Assembly: GCA_965658765.1 (NCBI GenBank)
Contig: CBFHTO010000005.1
Coordinates: forward strand, 18,800-82,799
Source of the DNA: Glaciecola sp965658765
GTDB taxonomy: Bacteria > Pseudomonadota > Gammaproteobacteria > Enterobacterales > Alteromonadaceae
Length of the DNA stretch: 64,000 nt
Direction: 5' to 3'
Part shown: positions 50,701 through 60,061 of the stretch, piece after piece
How positions within the stretch are numbered: the first letter of the stretch is position 1
Layout: each line of letters starts with the position of its first letter
Made by a program: the position numbers and the translations under genes
Notes under the pieces: model-generated
Told to the model about the DNA's origin: nothing
Seen by the model: only the letters and a program-made list of their open reading frames with translations
Databases searched by the model: none

Positions 50701-51549
50701 CTAATACAACAAACTGTATAATTTCCGACGGTAACTTGATTTGAGAGGGTCTCCGTCTGCTAGCGCGTTTAGCATATCTAACATCATTTTCTTGGCATCG
50801 CCAAAAGCCAAGTCTTTAGCTACGACCTCGTAAATAAGCGCCAAAGCCTCTTCAGCCTTATGAGCCTGCTGTAATTGAATAGCCAAATCTACTTTAATTT
50901 GCAGATTAGAGGGGTCTTGGCGGTGCTTTTCTTGTAACTCAAGTAATTCAGGAGACTCAGATGCTTTTTCTGCAAGCTCGATTTTACCCACCACGACTTG
51001 ATATTCTGACTGCTGATCTACCAACCCAATATCATTTATAAGCGACTTAGATAAATCTAGGTTGCCTGTTTCGACCGCTGCGTCCGCAAGCGCAATCTTA
51101 ATATCAGCACGCTCAGAATTTATGTCGTATGCTTGTTTGAACAAGGCAAACGCTTGCTGGTAATCTTCTTGCGCAACGAGTTCATTGCCCTTTGCAAACA
51201 ACTCGTCTTCTGGTTTTGGCAAATGATCAGCAAAGGTCTTTTGTAGCTCTTCAGGTGTTTGCTCACCGGCAAACCCATCCACTGGCTGACCATCTTTTAC
51301 AAGAATAGTGGTTGGCAAGCCTTGTACGCCAAACTGCTGTACGATTTGAGGCTGAGCGTCGCAATTGACTGTCGCCAATAGGACTGCTTCGGGATAGGCA
51401 GCAAGAAACTGCTCTGTAACCGTAAGCTGCTGCATCGACTCCGGCACTTGCGATGAATAAAAATACACAACCACTAACTTTTGTGCAGAGGTTTCGAGCA
51501 TAACATCTCGGAAGTTTTCTAGCGTAAGATCGACTTGATTTTGGCTCAT
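50701..51549 (-). CDS. cnoX: Co-chaperone CnoX/YbbN-like thioredoxin-TPR protein
   Basis: This 282-residue protein has an N-terminal thioredoxin fold (about residues 1-110, cis-proline in GLPTTILVKDG) and C-terminal TPR-like helices (about 115-280). This is the architecture of E. coli CnoX, which protects proteins from oxidative damage and hands them to GroEL. The usual redox pair is missing: the active-site loop reads YSSQVPES with no cysteine, so it cannot act as an oxidoreductase there. One cysteine remains (VNCDAQPQ). Holdase function is possible without the pair. Confidence 0.85.
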   Translation of the reverse strand: MSQNQVDLTLENFRDVMLETSAQKLVVVYFYSSQVPESMQQLTVTEQFLAAYPEAVLLATVNCDAQPQIVQQFGVQGLPTTILVKDGQPVDGFAGEQTPEELQKTFADHLPKPEDELFAKGNELVAQEDYQQAFALFKQAYDINSERADIKIALADAAVETGNLDLSKSLINDIGLVDQQSEYQVVVGKIELAEKASESPELLELQEKHRQDPSNLQIKVDLAIQLQQAHKAEEALALIYEVVAKDLAFGDAKKMMLDMLNALADGDPLKSSYRRKLYSLLY

Positions 51550-51711
51550 TGTCTCTTTTTACCTTTGTTTTTTCTTGTTAATTGTATGGTGGCATATCGC
51601 TTTTTTACAAGGATGCAAAGGATATATTTATCTGTGAAATTGCTCCAAGCTTGTGACTTAATACTTAAGCTAATATGATGGCAGCTTATACAATTAACGA
51701 GTTTGATTTGC

Positions 51712-52779
51712 ATGCACCCTTTGCTAAAAAAAATAATTTGGACGCTTCTTATTAGCTCTGCCTTACTGAATATCTTGTTTATCACTTCACCCGTTGAGCC
51801 CGTCTCGTGGCAAGCAGATCCGAGTCAAGAGCTAAGCGGTGTATATGCGAAAAATGAAAAACTACGCGAAGCAAAAATCATAGATATTAACGGAGATGGC
51901 CCCGAAGACTTGGTGTTTGACGCAGATGGGCATTTATACACAGGATTAAGTGATGGACTCATTATTAAGCTACATAGCCCGAGCTTTGTCGAACAGACTG
52001 AGCTTGCTAATACACAAGGGCGACCGCTTGGTATGCGTTTCGATAAAGATTCAAACCTCATTATCGCAGATGCCATAAAAGGACTCATCAAACTTGACAT
52101 CAAAAGCGGTCAATTAAGCGTACTTGCTGATAGTTACGAACAAAAACGCTTACTATTAGTCGACCATTTAGATATAGCTGCTAATGGGGATATTTATTTT
52201 TCAGATGCCTCGGCGCGATTTGACTTAGATGAACATATTTTGGATTTCATTGAAGCGAGTTCGACCGGACGAGTATTTAAGTACGACATTGAGACTCAAG
52301 CAATCACAGTGGTTGCGGATAATTTATTTTTTGCCAATGGTGTCGCCTTAGGCCCAAATGATGAGTATTTGCTTATTAACGAAACCGGCAAGTCTCGAAT
52401 CATGAAAGTGTTTCTTAGCGGGGAAAAGAAAGGCACGATCACCCCATTCATATCCAGTCTGCCGGGCTTACCAGATAATATTTATTATGATGAAAACGGT
52501 ACTTTTTGGCTTGGCCTCATTACTTTGCGCGACTGGCGACTTGAGAGTCTGGCAGAGTCTATGCTCCTTCGACGGCTGATCGCACATTTACCATTAAACT
52601 TGCTGGGAAAAACAGCTAAGTACGGAATGGTTTTGGGTATTAGCGTCGACGCAGAGATCAAGTACAATTTGCAGGCGAGCGATGGCGTTCATGGGATCAC
52701 AAGCGCCATTCCACATCAAAATAGCTTATATCTAGGTTTTCTCAAAGGCGAAAATATTGCGGTGCTAGACTTGCGCTAA
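51712..52779 (+). CDS. SMP-30 / strictosidine-synthase-like beta-propeller protein
   Basis: This 355-residue protein has an N-terminal hydrophobic anchor (about residues 5-26) and a six-bladed propeller: PEDLVFDADGHLYTGLSDG, ANTQGRPLGMRFDKDSNL, DHLDIAANGDIYFSDAS, FANGVALGPNDEYLLINET and GLPDNIYYDENGTFWLGLI. This matches the SMP-30/gluconolactonase and strictosidine-synthase-like group. It is probably a lactonase or esterase facing the periplasm. It starts with ATG 51712; TTG three codons earlier is an alternative. It diverges from cnoX with a short shared promoter region. Substrate is unknown. Confidence 0.8.
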   Translation: MHPLLKKIIWTLLISSALLNILFITSPVEPVSWQADPSQELSGVYAKNEKLREAKIIDINGDGPEDLVFDADGHLYTGLSDGLIIKLHSPSFVEQTELANTQGRPLGMRFDKDSNLIIADAIKGLIKLDIKSGQLSVLADSYEQKRLLLVDHLDIAANGDIYFSDASARFDLDEHILDFIEASSTGRVFKYDIETQAITVVADNLFFANGVALGPNDEYLLINETGKSRIMKVFLSGEKKGTITPFISSLPGLPDNIYYDENGTFWLGLITLRDWRLESLAESMLLRRLIAHLPLNLLGKTAKYGMVLGISVDAEIKYNLQASDGVHGITSAIPHQNSLYLGFLKGENIAVLDLR

Positions 52780-52810
52780 TATCACCGCAGACATCACCAT
52801 TGCGCTATTT

Positions 52811-53284
52811 TTACTTCGTTTGAGCGATATTCCTAGCTTGGTTAAGCACTAAATCACGGTCTGCGTACTTCCTTACGAAATCGCTGATACTTTCACCGTT
52901 GCAAGTTACAAGTTCGCTCTTAGCATGGTGCTTTTGTCTGGCTGCTTTTTCACCAAGGCTAAGTGCGTCAACACAAACCTGTGACTCTAAGCTTTTATCG
53001 CCTGCTTTTACTACCACCTGCTTTGGGTTTTGAGAATATTGTTTTGCAAAGGCTGACACGAGCTTGCCGTTACAACTTAAATTACTTAGTACATGACCAT
53101 AATTTAGGTTGTTTTCGACAGCAAGTTTACGCACTTCTTTTAAACCATCACGAACCGCAACGATACACATTTGAGAAGCAATGCCCTGATCATTGGCCGT
53201 AAGCACAGCGGTGTTGTTTGCTTTGGTTTGTACATTGGCTGAAAACGATACTGCTAGTACTGTTAGCCCAGTTAATATGTCCAT
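52811..53284 (-). CDS. Exported protein with two DUF3718-like repeats
   Basis: This 157-residue protein has a short signal-like N-terminus (LTGLTVLAVSFSANVQ). Two related units follow: one with SQMCIVAVRDGLKEV and LSCNGKLVSAFAKQY, the other with SQVCVDALSLGEKAA and VTCNGESISDFVRKYA. Each unit has a cysteine pair with a C-N-G motif, resembling the DUF3718 family of small exported proteins in Alteromonadales and Vibrio. The four cysteines could form two disulfides. Function is unknown. Confidence 0.6.
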   Translation of the reverse strand: MDILTGLTVLAVSFSANVQTKANNTAVLTANDQGIASQMCIVAVRDGLKEVRKLAVENNLNYGHVLSNLSCNGKLVSAFAKQYSQNPKQVVVKAGDKSLESQVCVDALSLGEKAARQKHHAKSELVTCNGESISDFVRKYADRDLVLNQARNIAQTK

Positions 53285-53561
53285 GAAGTTATCCTGATGA
53301 CGGTTGTTTTAATTAACAACAATTATCGTGTATTCAAGAGAACTAAAAAGCAGCAATCGCTAGAATAACTTGCGCTAGATCAACATCAAATCCCATTTAA
53401 TCTTGAGCTCACACGCGCTTTACTTAATCTCTACAAGCGCCATACAAAGTCCATACAAGTTTTCGCAATACATTTAACAACTTGGTTAATTTGTTAACTT
53501 CCATTAATCCATACATGGTGTTAAATTATTGTTAATACCTACATTAATATAGAGATGAGTA

Positions 53562-53888
53562 ATGACAGAACACAAGTTTCAAAGTTTTGCGGAGTTTTAC
53601 CCATATTATCTGAGTGAACATGAAAATAGTACTTGCCGACTTTTGCATTTTATCGGATCTTTGTTAGTTTTAACTTTAATCGCTTACTCAGTCACTCAAT
53701 CAAAATTTATTTTGCTGTGGCTCATTCCCGTAATTGGATATGGATTCGCTTGGGTAGGCCACTTCTTTTTTGAGAAAAACAAACCAGCAACCTTCACATA
53801 TCCGTTTTACAGTTTTATGGGAGACTGGGTAATGTTCAAAGACATATTAGTAGGAAAAATTAAAATATTCGAAAAGTCTAATCAATAA
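53562..53888 (+). CDS. DUF962 / Mpo1-like membrane protein
   Basis: This 108-residue membrane protein has three hydrophobic segments. The family features are FYPYYLSEHENSTCRLLHFIG with two histidines (SEH and LLHF), AWVGHFFFEKNKPATF and YPFYSFMGDWVMF. It matches the Mpo1/DUF962 family. Yeast Mpo1 is an iron-dependent dioxygenase of 2-hydroxy fatty acids, and bacterial members are untested. The histidines expected for metal binding are present. It converges with the histidine kinase gene and overlaps it by eleven bases. Confidence 0.85.
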   Translation: MTEHKFQSFAEFYPYYLSEHENSTCRLLHFIGSLLVLTLIAYSVTQSKFILLWLIPVIGYGFAWVGHFFFEKNKPATFTYPFYSFMGDWVMFKDILVGKIKIFEKSNQ

Positions 53889-55431
53889 ACGATTGATACT
53901 CTTTTACTTTACTTAAAAGCTTTCTTTTGCTGAAAGGTTTCTTCAAGTGACCAGTAAAACCGCACTGCGAGCAACGTTCTATGGTTTCTGGAAAAGCGTC
54001 GGCCGATACCGCTATAATCTGGGGGCGAACCTTTAGGTCGAGCAAGGACAAAATTTCTATTGTAGCTTGATAACCATCTTTGACTGGCATATTCAAATCC
54101 ATCAAAATCATATCGAAGTTACCTAAGCGCTTAACTAAATTGACCGCTTCTTGCCCGTTTTTTACGGCCACTAAACTCTCGCATACGCCTTTCAGCATCG
54201 ACACGACAATATCTCGATTGATCTCGTTGTCATCAACAACCATCACTCTACCAAAGTTGACCTTCTCTTCATCATCAAAACTAAAGTTCTCGGCGTCCGC
54301 TAAATTTAAATGATGCTCATCGGTTACAAAGCATGTTATGTTGACACAAGTACCTTCTCCAACCTTTGACTGCATATCGATACCGTGCCCCAATTCATCA
54401 CATAAACGTTTTACGATTTCTAAGCCAAGGCCAGTACCAGAAGTTTTGATGTTGTTAGAATCTTCTCTCACATAGGGCTTAAACACGCCTGCAATATCTT
54501 TGATGCCTCTGCCAGTGTCCTTGATCTCAACTGTCGCAACGTTTCCACTAACGCTAAAATTTACCTCAACACGCCCTTGGGAAGTGAATTTCACAGCGTT
54601 GTTTACGAGGTTACTTATGATTTGGGTAAAGCGTATTTTGTCAGTTAATAAAGCAACATTTTTTTGCTCTTTGTCAAAGCCTATATCGAGTTCTAGGCCT
54701 TTTGCCAAGGCTCTAGCGCCATATAGATTTGCAATATATTCAAAAATACCAGCAGCAGAAACCGCTTCGATACTCATCTCCAGTTTGTCTTCGTTCAATG
54801 AGCCTATCGTTAAGAGATCATCGAGCAGAGTTAGTAGCTGCTCACCACATGCCGCTATTGTGCGAACCTCTTCAGATATATCCTTGCCTTTACTTTTCGA
54901 CAACAAAAGGTCAGCAATCCCTAGAATACCATGCAGAGGTGTGCGAATTTCATGCGACATTCGTGCAAAAAAATCTTCTCTAATTTGCATAATATTGCTA
55001 AGGCGTTCTTCCGTACTTTTGATCTCAGTTACGTTTATGTGGGCAACAAGCATTCTTATTGCTCGCCCTTCTGAATCTCTAATAGCTAAGCCATGGCATT
55101 TCATCCATATCGTATGCCCAAGCTTGTGCTGATAGCGAACCGTTTGCTTGTATGGATGATTAGGATCATCGCAATGCTTTTGGAGGTTTTCTTTTACAAT
55201 AGCCAGATCATCCTTGTTAATGATCTCCTGCCATTCTGATGCAAGGTGTTGTTTTTCTGATGGTTCGTAACCAAGAGTTAACCAAAAAGTGTCACTCATC
55301 CACTCTTGTGTGGGATCTTCTAAATCCCAGTACCACATACCATCTAGACAACTTTGTTCGATAAAATCAAAAATTTTCGGGTCGTTTTGAATAAGGGATA
55401 ACAGTTCTTTGTGTAGTCGATGCTCACTCAT
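53878..55431 (-). CDS. Hybrid histidine kinase (PAS-HisKA-HATPase-REC), soluble
   Basis: This 517-residue cytosolic sensor kinase has no membrane segment. The PAS-like domain lies at about 20-140 (GMWYWDLEDPTQEWMSDTFW and a PAC-like end). The phosphoacceptor is H160 (FFARMSHEIRTPLHG). The ATP-binding domain lies at about 255-370 (NLVNNAVKFT, DTGRGI, GTGLGLEIVKRL). The receiver domain is at about 394-517 (VMVVDDNEINRDI, phosphoacceptor D445 in ILMDLNMP, terminal lysine in LKKPFS). No partner regulator is adjacent, so the output is unknown. The PAS domain suggests an intracellular or redox cue. Confidence 0.9.
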   Translation of the reverse strand: MSEHRLHKELLSLIQNDPKIFDFIEQSCLDGMWYWDLEDPTQEWMSDTFWLTLGYEPSEKQHLASEWQEIINKDDLAIVKENLQKHCDDPNHPYKQTVRYQHKLGHTIWMKCHGLAIRDSEGRAIRMLVAHINVTEIKSTEERLSNIMQIREDFFARMSHEIRTPLHGILGIADLLLSKSKGKDISEEVRTIAACGEQLLTLLDDLLTIGSLNEDKLEMSIEAVSAAGIFEYIANLYGARALAKGLELDIGFDKEQKNVALLTDKIRFTQIISNLVNNAVKFTSQGRVEVNFSVSGNVATVEIKDTGRGIKDIAGVFKPYVREDSNNIKTSGTGLGLEIVKRLCDELGHGIDMQSKVGEGTCVNITCFVTDEHHLNLADAENFSFDDEEKVNFGRVMVVDDNEINRDIVVSMLKGVCESLVAVKNGQEAVNLVKRLGNFDMILMDLNMPVKDGYQATIEILSLLDLKVRPQIIAVSADAFPETIERCSQCGFTGHLKKPFSKRKLLSKVKEYQSFID

Positions 55432-55667
55432 AGATGGCCTCGCATGTTAGTAATAGTAGGACGCATGCCAAATTATTAAACATTAACTAGCTAGCGCACT
55501 CAAAACAGATATTTCGTACCGACCAGCTCAGCCCAAATCTGCAAGCTAATAAATCCAACTGTACCTCACTATATTACAAACAAAAAGTGAGGCCCTGCTT
55601 ATTAGCTTTATCCTAATTTATATTTTCATTACACACTAAGTGCACCTAAGATAAGGCTAAAAGTCGG

Positions 55668-56234
55668 CTAATGCCCCTTATGGGATGAATCCATAGCCTT
55701 TTTGCTTTTACTTTGAGCGCCACTCATATCTAAAATATTAAATGTTTGTGTAGCTGAAGTATTATCAGAAAACGACAACTTTAATTGCAAGTCTTCCCCT
55801 GCATTTAACGGCCCACTAAGTCCCATCAACATGATATGTATGCCACCAGGCTTAAGTTCTAAAGTTTGACCAGCTTTTATTTCAACACCGTCTTCGAGTT
55901 CTTGCATTTTCATCATATCGCCATTCATTACCGTATGATGGATTTCCGTCATCGATGCTATGTCATTTAAGGCATCAACACTTAAGAGCGTAATATCTTT
56001 GTTTGAGTGATTGCTAATCGTCATGTAAGCGGCCCCTGTTTTCGCAAGTGCGAATGTAGCACGAGCCCAAGAATCACTTATTTTTATGCCATTTTCTAAT
56101 TCCACACCCTTGCCTTCGCTGTGCGAACCAGCCTGAGCGCCAACACTCACAAAGTTGCTTATGCACAACGATACTAAAATGAAAAAACTAGTGACTAGCT
56201 TTGATTTTAAGTTAGAGCTTGTGTCGGTATACAT
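55668..56234 (-). CDS. Periplasmic copper chaperone, PCu(A)C family
   Basis: PCu(A)C proteins carry copper(I) to cytochrome oxidase CuA sites in the periplasm. The 188-residue product has a signal sequence (about 1-35) and the copper motif H-x(10)-M...H-x-M seen as EIHHTVMNGDMMKM and later PGGIHIMLMG. The opening KISDSWARATFALAKTGAAYM is typical. The C-terminus is rich in lysine, serine and histidine (DSSHKGH) and may add metal binding. No oxidase genes are next to it. Confidence 0.85.
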   Translation of the reverse strand: MYTDTSSNLKSKLVTSFFILVSLCISNFVSVGAQAGSHSEGKGVELENGIKISDSWARATFALAKTGAAYMTISNHSNKDITLLSVDALNDIASMTEIHHTVMNGDMMKMQELEDGVEIKAGQTLELKPGGIHIMLMGLSGPLNAGEDLQLKLSFSDNTSATQTFNILDMSGAQSKSKKAMDSSHKGH

Positions 56235-56275
56235 GTCGTTTTAAAGTCCATCGTTGTTTAAATTTGGCAAAAATA

Positions 56276-57424
56276 TTAATGGCTATTTAGCGCCTTTAGT
56301 CGTTCTGATTCCGCGCGCAGTAGTGGAAAATATTCCTCTGGTAGGTAGTCAAGTAAACATTCAAGCTTTTCACCCAACTCACGGTAAGAATCAGCAACCA
56401 CATTAATATGGCCCATTTTTCGCTTTTCCCTTAAAGTTTTACCGTACCAATGTAAATGGCAACCCGGTATGCCGATTAAGTCACGACTAAAAGCTGTGCA
56501 CCCAATGATGTTAACCATCGCAGTCACTTTGCTCGCTTTTGTACTGCCGAGAGGAAAACCGAGTACAGCTCTAATATGCTGTTCAAATTGGCTAGTATCG
56601 CTACCTTTTTGAGTCCAATGACCAGAATTATGCACTCGTGGTGCAATTTCGTTAACGAGAAGAGTGTCGCCAAGCTGAAACAGTTCAACTGCGAGAACAC
56701 CAACATAATTCAAAGCCTGAGCGATAGCTGCAAATATCTCTTCTGAACGCGCTTGTAGCTCTTTGCTTATATTGGTCGCAGGGGCAACAGACACATGCAG
56801 TTGCCCTTGGTAGTGCAAGTTTTCGGCAATGTCATAGCAACAGATATCTCCCTCGATATTGCGTGCCCCGATTACTGATATTTCTCGGTCAAAGGCAACC
56901 ATTCGCTCTGCTACAAGTGGTACTTTGCTCAACTGCAATTTCGCAAAAATATCGCGCAAGGTCGGCAGCTCGGAAATCGCTGACATTCGCCACTGGCCGT
57001 ACCCATCATAGCCGTCTCGACTAGCCTTAAATATGACTTTTTCACCCAAATTTTGTTCAATATCGTCTAATTGTTCGAGTGCATCAATAATTACGTGATC
57101 GCTATTCGCGACTTTTCCTGCAGACAAAAGCGCCTTTTCACGAACGCGATCCGCGCCAGCCAGTATGGATTGAATGTTTGGGTAAAGCTTGCCGCTCTCT
57201 GAGCTCGTTTCCAACAAATCTTCTGGTATATGCTCAAACTCTACCGTAATTGCTTTTGCGTCGTCGATGGCAGTTGCTAAACTAATATCTAAGGATTGCT
57301 TGCTAACTGGGTGCACAAGCTCTCGCGCATTCACATCAAATGCCATAACTTCTACACCAAGCGGCGCAGCAGCTAGGAACATCATTTGAGCCAATTGGCC
57401 CGAACCTAAGACTAAAACTTTCAT
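56276..57424 (-). CDS. purK: N5-carboxyaminoimidazole ribonucleotide synthase
   Basis: PurK carboxylates aminoimidazole ribotide with bicarbonate and ATP, producing the substrate of PurE. The 382-residue ATP-grasp protein starts MKVLVLGSGQLAQMMFLAA. It contains FKASRDGYDGYGQW, VAERMVAFDREISVI, and the metal/substrate region LLVNEIAPRVHNSGHWTQ. Length fits the family. Its start overlaps the purE stop by four bases (ATGA), so the pair is translationally coupled. Confidence 0.97.
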   Translation of the reverse strand: MKVLVLGSGQLAQMMFLAAAPLGVEVMAFDVNARELVHPVSKQSLDISLATAIDDAKAITVEFEHIPEDLLETSSESGKLYPNIQSILAGADRVREKALLSAGKVANSDHVIIDALEQLDDIEQNLGEKVIFKASRDGYDGYGQWRMSAISELPTLRDIFAKLQLSKVPLVAERMVAFDREISVIGARNIEGDICCYDIAENLHYQGQLHVSVAPATNISKELQARSEEIFAAIAQALNYVGVLAVELFQLGDTLLVNEIAPRVHNSGHWTQKGSDTSQFEQHIRAVLGFPLGSTKASKVTAMVNIIGCTAFSRDLIGIPGCHLHWYGKTLREKRKMGHINVVADSYRELGEKLECLLDYLPEEYFPLLRAESERLKALNSH

Positions 57425-57909
57425 TCAAGCTCCAATGTCTGATTAGACAATACCGTTTCGGTTTGTTTTGCTCGAAAATCAATTATATTTTGTCTAACTG
57501 TTTCGTCTTGTAAAGCAACGATTTGCGCAGCGAGTAGCCCGGCATTAGCTGCCCCTGCTTCACCAATTGCGAGCGTACCAACTGCAACACCTTTGGGCAT
57601 TTGAACGATTGAAAGTAAAGAATCAAGACCGTTTAACTGACTGGAGCGCACTGGACAACCAAGTACAGGAATATGGGTATGAGCAGCAATCATGCCAGGC
57701 AAGTGAGCTGCACCACCTGCACCCGCGATTATCACCTGAGTACCGTTGTTTGCAGCATTTTCAGCAAACTCTACCAGTAAATTGGGTGTTCGATGAGCCG
57801 AAACTACCTGCGCCTTATATTCAACACCTAGTTCTTTGAGCATTAGTGCCGCTTTTTGCATGGTAGGCCAATCAGATTTTGAACCCATTACTATCGAAAC
57901 TGTTGTCAT
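57421..57909 (-). CDS. purE: N5-carboxyaminoimidazole ribonucleotide mutase
   Basis: PurE moves the carboxyl group within the carboxyaminoimidazole ribotide made by PurK. The 162-residue protein shows VSIVMGSKSDWPTMQKA, VVSAHRTPNLLVEFAENA, IAGAGGAAHLPGMIAAHT and LPVRSSQL-type substrate loop (here CPVRSSQLNGLDSLLSIVQMP). It is the first gene of purEK and lies downstream of rho, separated by rho's terminator. Confidence 0.98.
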   Translation of the reverse strand: MTTVSIVMGSKSDWPTMQKAALMLKELGVEYKAQVVSAHRTPNLLVEFAENAANNGTQVIIAGAGGAAHLPGMIAAHTHIPVLGCPVRSSQLNGLDSLLSIVQMPKGVAVGTLAIGEAGAANAGLLAAQIVALQDETVRQNIIDFRAKQTETVLSNQTLELE

Positions 57910-57962
57910 GTTCTTAGCCGCTAAATATTAAAAAAGAAAAGCCCGTGATTATACGAGAATAC

Positions 57963-57990
57963 AAAAAAAAGAGCGACCCCTAAGGCCGCT
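57963..57990 (-). terminator. Rho-independent terminator of rho
   Basis: On the reverse strand AGCGGCC pairs with GGTCGCT (one G-U pair) around a 5-base loop, followed by CTTTTTTTT. It lies 30 bases past the rho stop and 53 bases before purE. Confidence 0.85.
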
Positions 57991-58020
57991 TCAGTATTTA
58001 CGCCAGTTTTATTAGGCGGT

Positions 58021-59286
58021 TTAAGATTTTTGTCGCTTCATTGAATCAAAAAACTGGTCGTTTGTTTTCGTCATAGACAAGCGGCTGATCAAAAATTCCA
58101 TCGAATCTATCTCAGACATCTCATGAACAATCTTACGTAAAATCCACATTTTTTGTAACTCATCCTGAGACGTAAGAAGCTCTTCGCGACGCGTTCCCGA
58201 ACGGTTGAAATCAATAGCTGGGAATACGCGTTTCTCGGCAATTTTTCGGTTCAAGTGCAATTCCATGTTACCTGTGCCCTTGAACTCTTCATAAATCACT
58301 TCGTCCATTTTGGAGCCGGTATCAATCAGTGCGGTCGCGATAATAGTTAAGCTACCACCTTCCTCAACATTTCGAGCCGCACCAAAAAATCGCTTCGGTT
58401 TATGTAGCGCGTTTGCGTCAACACCACCCGTCAGAACTTTACCAGACGATGGAATGACAGTGTTGTATGCTCTGGCAAGCCTTGTGATCGAGTCAAGTAG
58501 TATGACCACGTCTTTTTTATGTTCAACTAAACGTTTGGCTTTTTCAATTACCATTTCAGCCACTTGAACGTGTCGGCTAGCAGGTTCATCAAAGGTTGAC
58601 GCGACAACTTCACCTTGTACCAAACGCTGCATTTCGGTCACTTCTTCTGGTCGTTCGTCAATCAATAAAACCATTAATTGGCATTCTGGATGATTAGCCG
58701 CAATAGACTGTGCAATATTCTGCAATAGTAATGTTTTACCTGCTTTCGGTGGAGCCACTATTAAACCGCGTTGTCCGCGACCAATTGGAGACGCCAAGTC
58801 AAGCACCCGAGCAGTGATATCTTCAGTACTGCCATTTCCTCTTTCAAGCCTAAAACGTTCATTTGCATGCAACGGGGTCAGGTTTTCAAATAAGATTTTG
58901 TTGCGAGAATTTTCAGGTTTATCAAAATTCACTTCCCTGATTTTTAATAAGGCAAAATAACGTTCACTGTCTTTAGGTGGTCGTATTTTCCCAGCAATAG
59001 TGTCACCGGTGCGCAAATTGAAGCGTCTTATTTGGCTGGGTGAAACGTAGATATCATCAGGTCCGGCCAAGTAAGAGGAATCGGATGATCTAAGAAAACC
59101 AAATCCATCTTGCAAAATTTCGAGCACGCCGCCGCCAAAAATATCTTCTCCGCCTTTTGCATGCGCTTTCAAAATCGAAAAAATAATGTCTTGTTTTCTT
59201 GCTCTTGCTAGGTTGTCTAAGCCCATCGATTCAGATAATGCAACGAGTTCGCTGATGGGTTTGTTTTTTAGATCTGTTAAATTCAT
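58021..59286 (-). CDS. rho: Transcription termination factor Rho
   Basis: Rho is the hexameric RNA-dependent helicase that releases RNA polymerase. The 421-residue protein is normal in length and lacks the extra N-terminal inserts of some phyla. It has the N-terminal helix bundle, the primary RNA site (EILQDGFGFLRSSDSSYLAG), Walker A APPKAGKTLLLQN, Walker B VLLIDERPEEVTEM, the Q-loop-associated VVASTFDEPASRH and secondary-site regions DSITRLARAYN and GGVDANAL. Upstream lies trxA, as in E. coli. Confidence 0.99.
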   Translation of the reverse strand: MNLTDLKNKPISELVALSESMGLDNLARARKQDIIFSILKAHAKGGEDIFGGGVLEILQDGFGFLRSSDSSYLAGPDDIYVSPSQIRRFNLRTGDTIAGKIRPPKDSERYFALLKIREVNFDKPENSRNKILFENLTPLHANERFRLERGNGSTEDITARVLDLASPIGRGQRGLIVAPPKAGKTLLLQNIAQSIAANHPECQLMVLLIDERPEEVTEMQRLVQGEVVASTFDEPASRHVQVAEMVIEKAKRLVEHKKDVVILLDSITRLARAYNTVIPSSGKVLTGGVDANALHKPKRFFGAARNVEEGGSLTIIATALIDTGSKMDEVIYEEFKGTGNMELHLNRKIAEKRVFPAIDFNRSGTRREELLTSQDELQKMWILRKIVHEMSEIDSMEFLISRLSMTKTNDQFFDSMKRQKS

Positions 59287-59633
59287 ATTGGTGGGTCTGT
59301 AATTCTTTTTGATTAGTAATAGTTGAACAATTGATTGATTATTCGGTTTGTATTCGGCACGAATCCAATGCCAGTTTGTTTCACGCTAGATTCAGAGTTT
59401 GGCGATCTGTATTTCCTGCACCTTCATTTGCGGTATGAGTATTTAGCCTTTTGCTAACGAAAACATTTGCTTGAGAAAGTGTGAAAATAAGGATACTACC
59501 GGGAAGTGTGGTAAAGCTAACACTTTATTTACATATCGTCCAGTCTTTCAGATATTTTAATAAAAAAGCGATGAAAAAGCCTGCATATAAGACTAATTGA
59601 TCGCTTTTATCTTTTTATTTCGAAACGTTTTAT
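59287..59633. other. Intergenic region between trxA and rho
   Basis: This 347-base region is between two same-strand genes. It holds the trxA terminator hairpin (59565-59609) and the rho promoter and leader. In E. coli the rho leader is autoregulated by attenuation. Nothing further can be named here. Confidence 0.4.
59565..59609 (-). terminator. Probable trxA terminator
   Basis: On the reverse strand AAAAGCGAT pairs with ATCGCTTTT (9 bp) around a 27-base loop and is followed by a T-run. The long loop weakens the case, but the position just after trxA fits. Confidence 0.55.
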
Positions 59634-59960
59634 CTAAATATGTTCGTCGAGGAATTCTTGCAATTGCGTCTTAGACAAAGCGCCAACCTTAGTCGCAGCA
59701 AGTGCTCCGTCTTTGAAAAGCAATAATGTTGGAATACTTCTAATGCCGTATTTCGGCGGTGTTTCATTATTTTCTTCGACATTTAGCTTGGCAATTGTTA
59801 CTTTGCCATCGTAATCGTTCGCAATTTCCTCTAGAATTGGGGCGATCATTTTACAGGGGCCGCACCATTCTGCCCAAAAATCAACCAACACAGGACCTGA
59901 TGCATTGAGTACATCGGCTTCGAATTTTTCGTCTGATATTGCGAGAATTTTGTCGCTCAT
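59634..59960 (-). CDS. trxA: Thioredoxin 1
   Basis: TrxA is a cytosolic dithiol reductase for ribonucleotide reductase, peroxiredoxins and others. The 108-residue protein has the standard VLVDFWAEWCGPCKMIAP site (C33, C36) and cis-proline segment GIRSIPTLLLF. It diverges from rhlB across a 100-base region that holds both promoters. Confidence 0.98.
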   Translation of the reverse strand: MSDKILAISDEKFEADVLNASGPVLVDFWAEWCGPCKMIAPILEEIANDYDGKVTIAKLNVEENNETPPKYGIRSIPTLLLFKDGALAATKVGALSKTQLQEFLDEHI

Positions 59961-60061
59961 TCTTTTCTCCAGTTTAGGACATGATACTGATACTGTTCAG
60001 CAATGCCTAATAGTGTTATATAGAAGTCGTTTTTAATGCAAGCATTGATAAGCTATAAGCT

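Noticed and set aside
54500..55132. A 210-residue + strand frame opposite the histidine kinase
   Set aside because: It mirrors the kinase HisKA and ATPase coding region and has low-complexity Ser/Leu content.
57910..58020. PurR-type operator upstream of purE
   Set aside because: No sequence close to the known purine-repressor palindrome was found here or upstream of purT.
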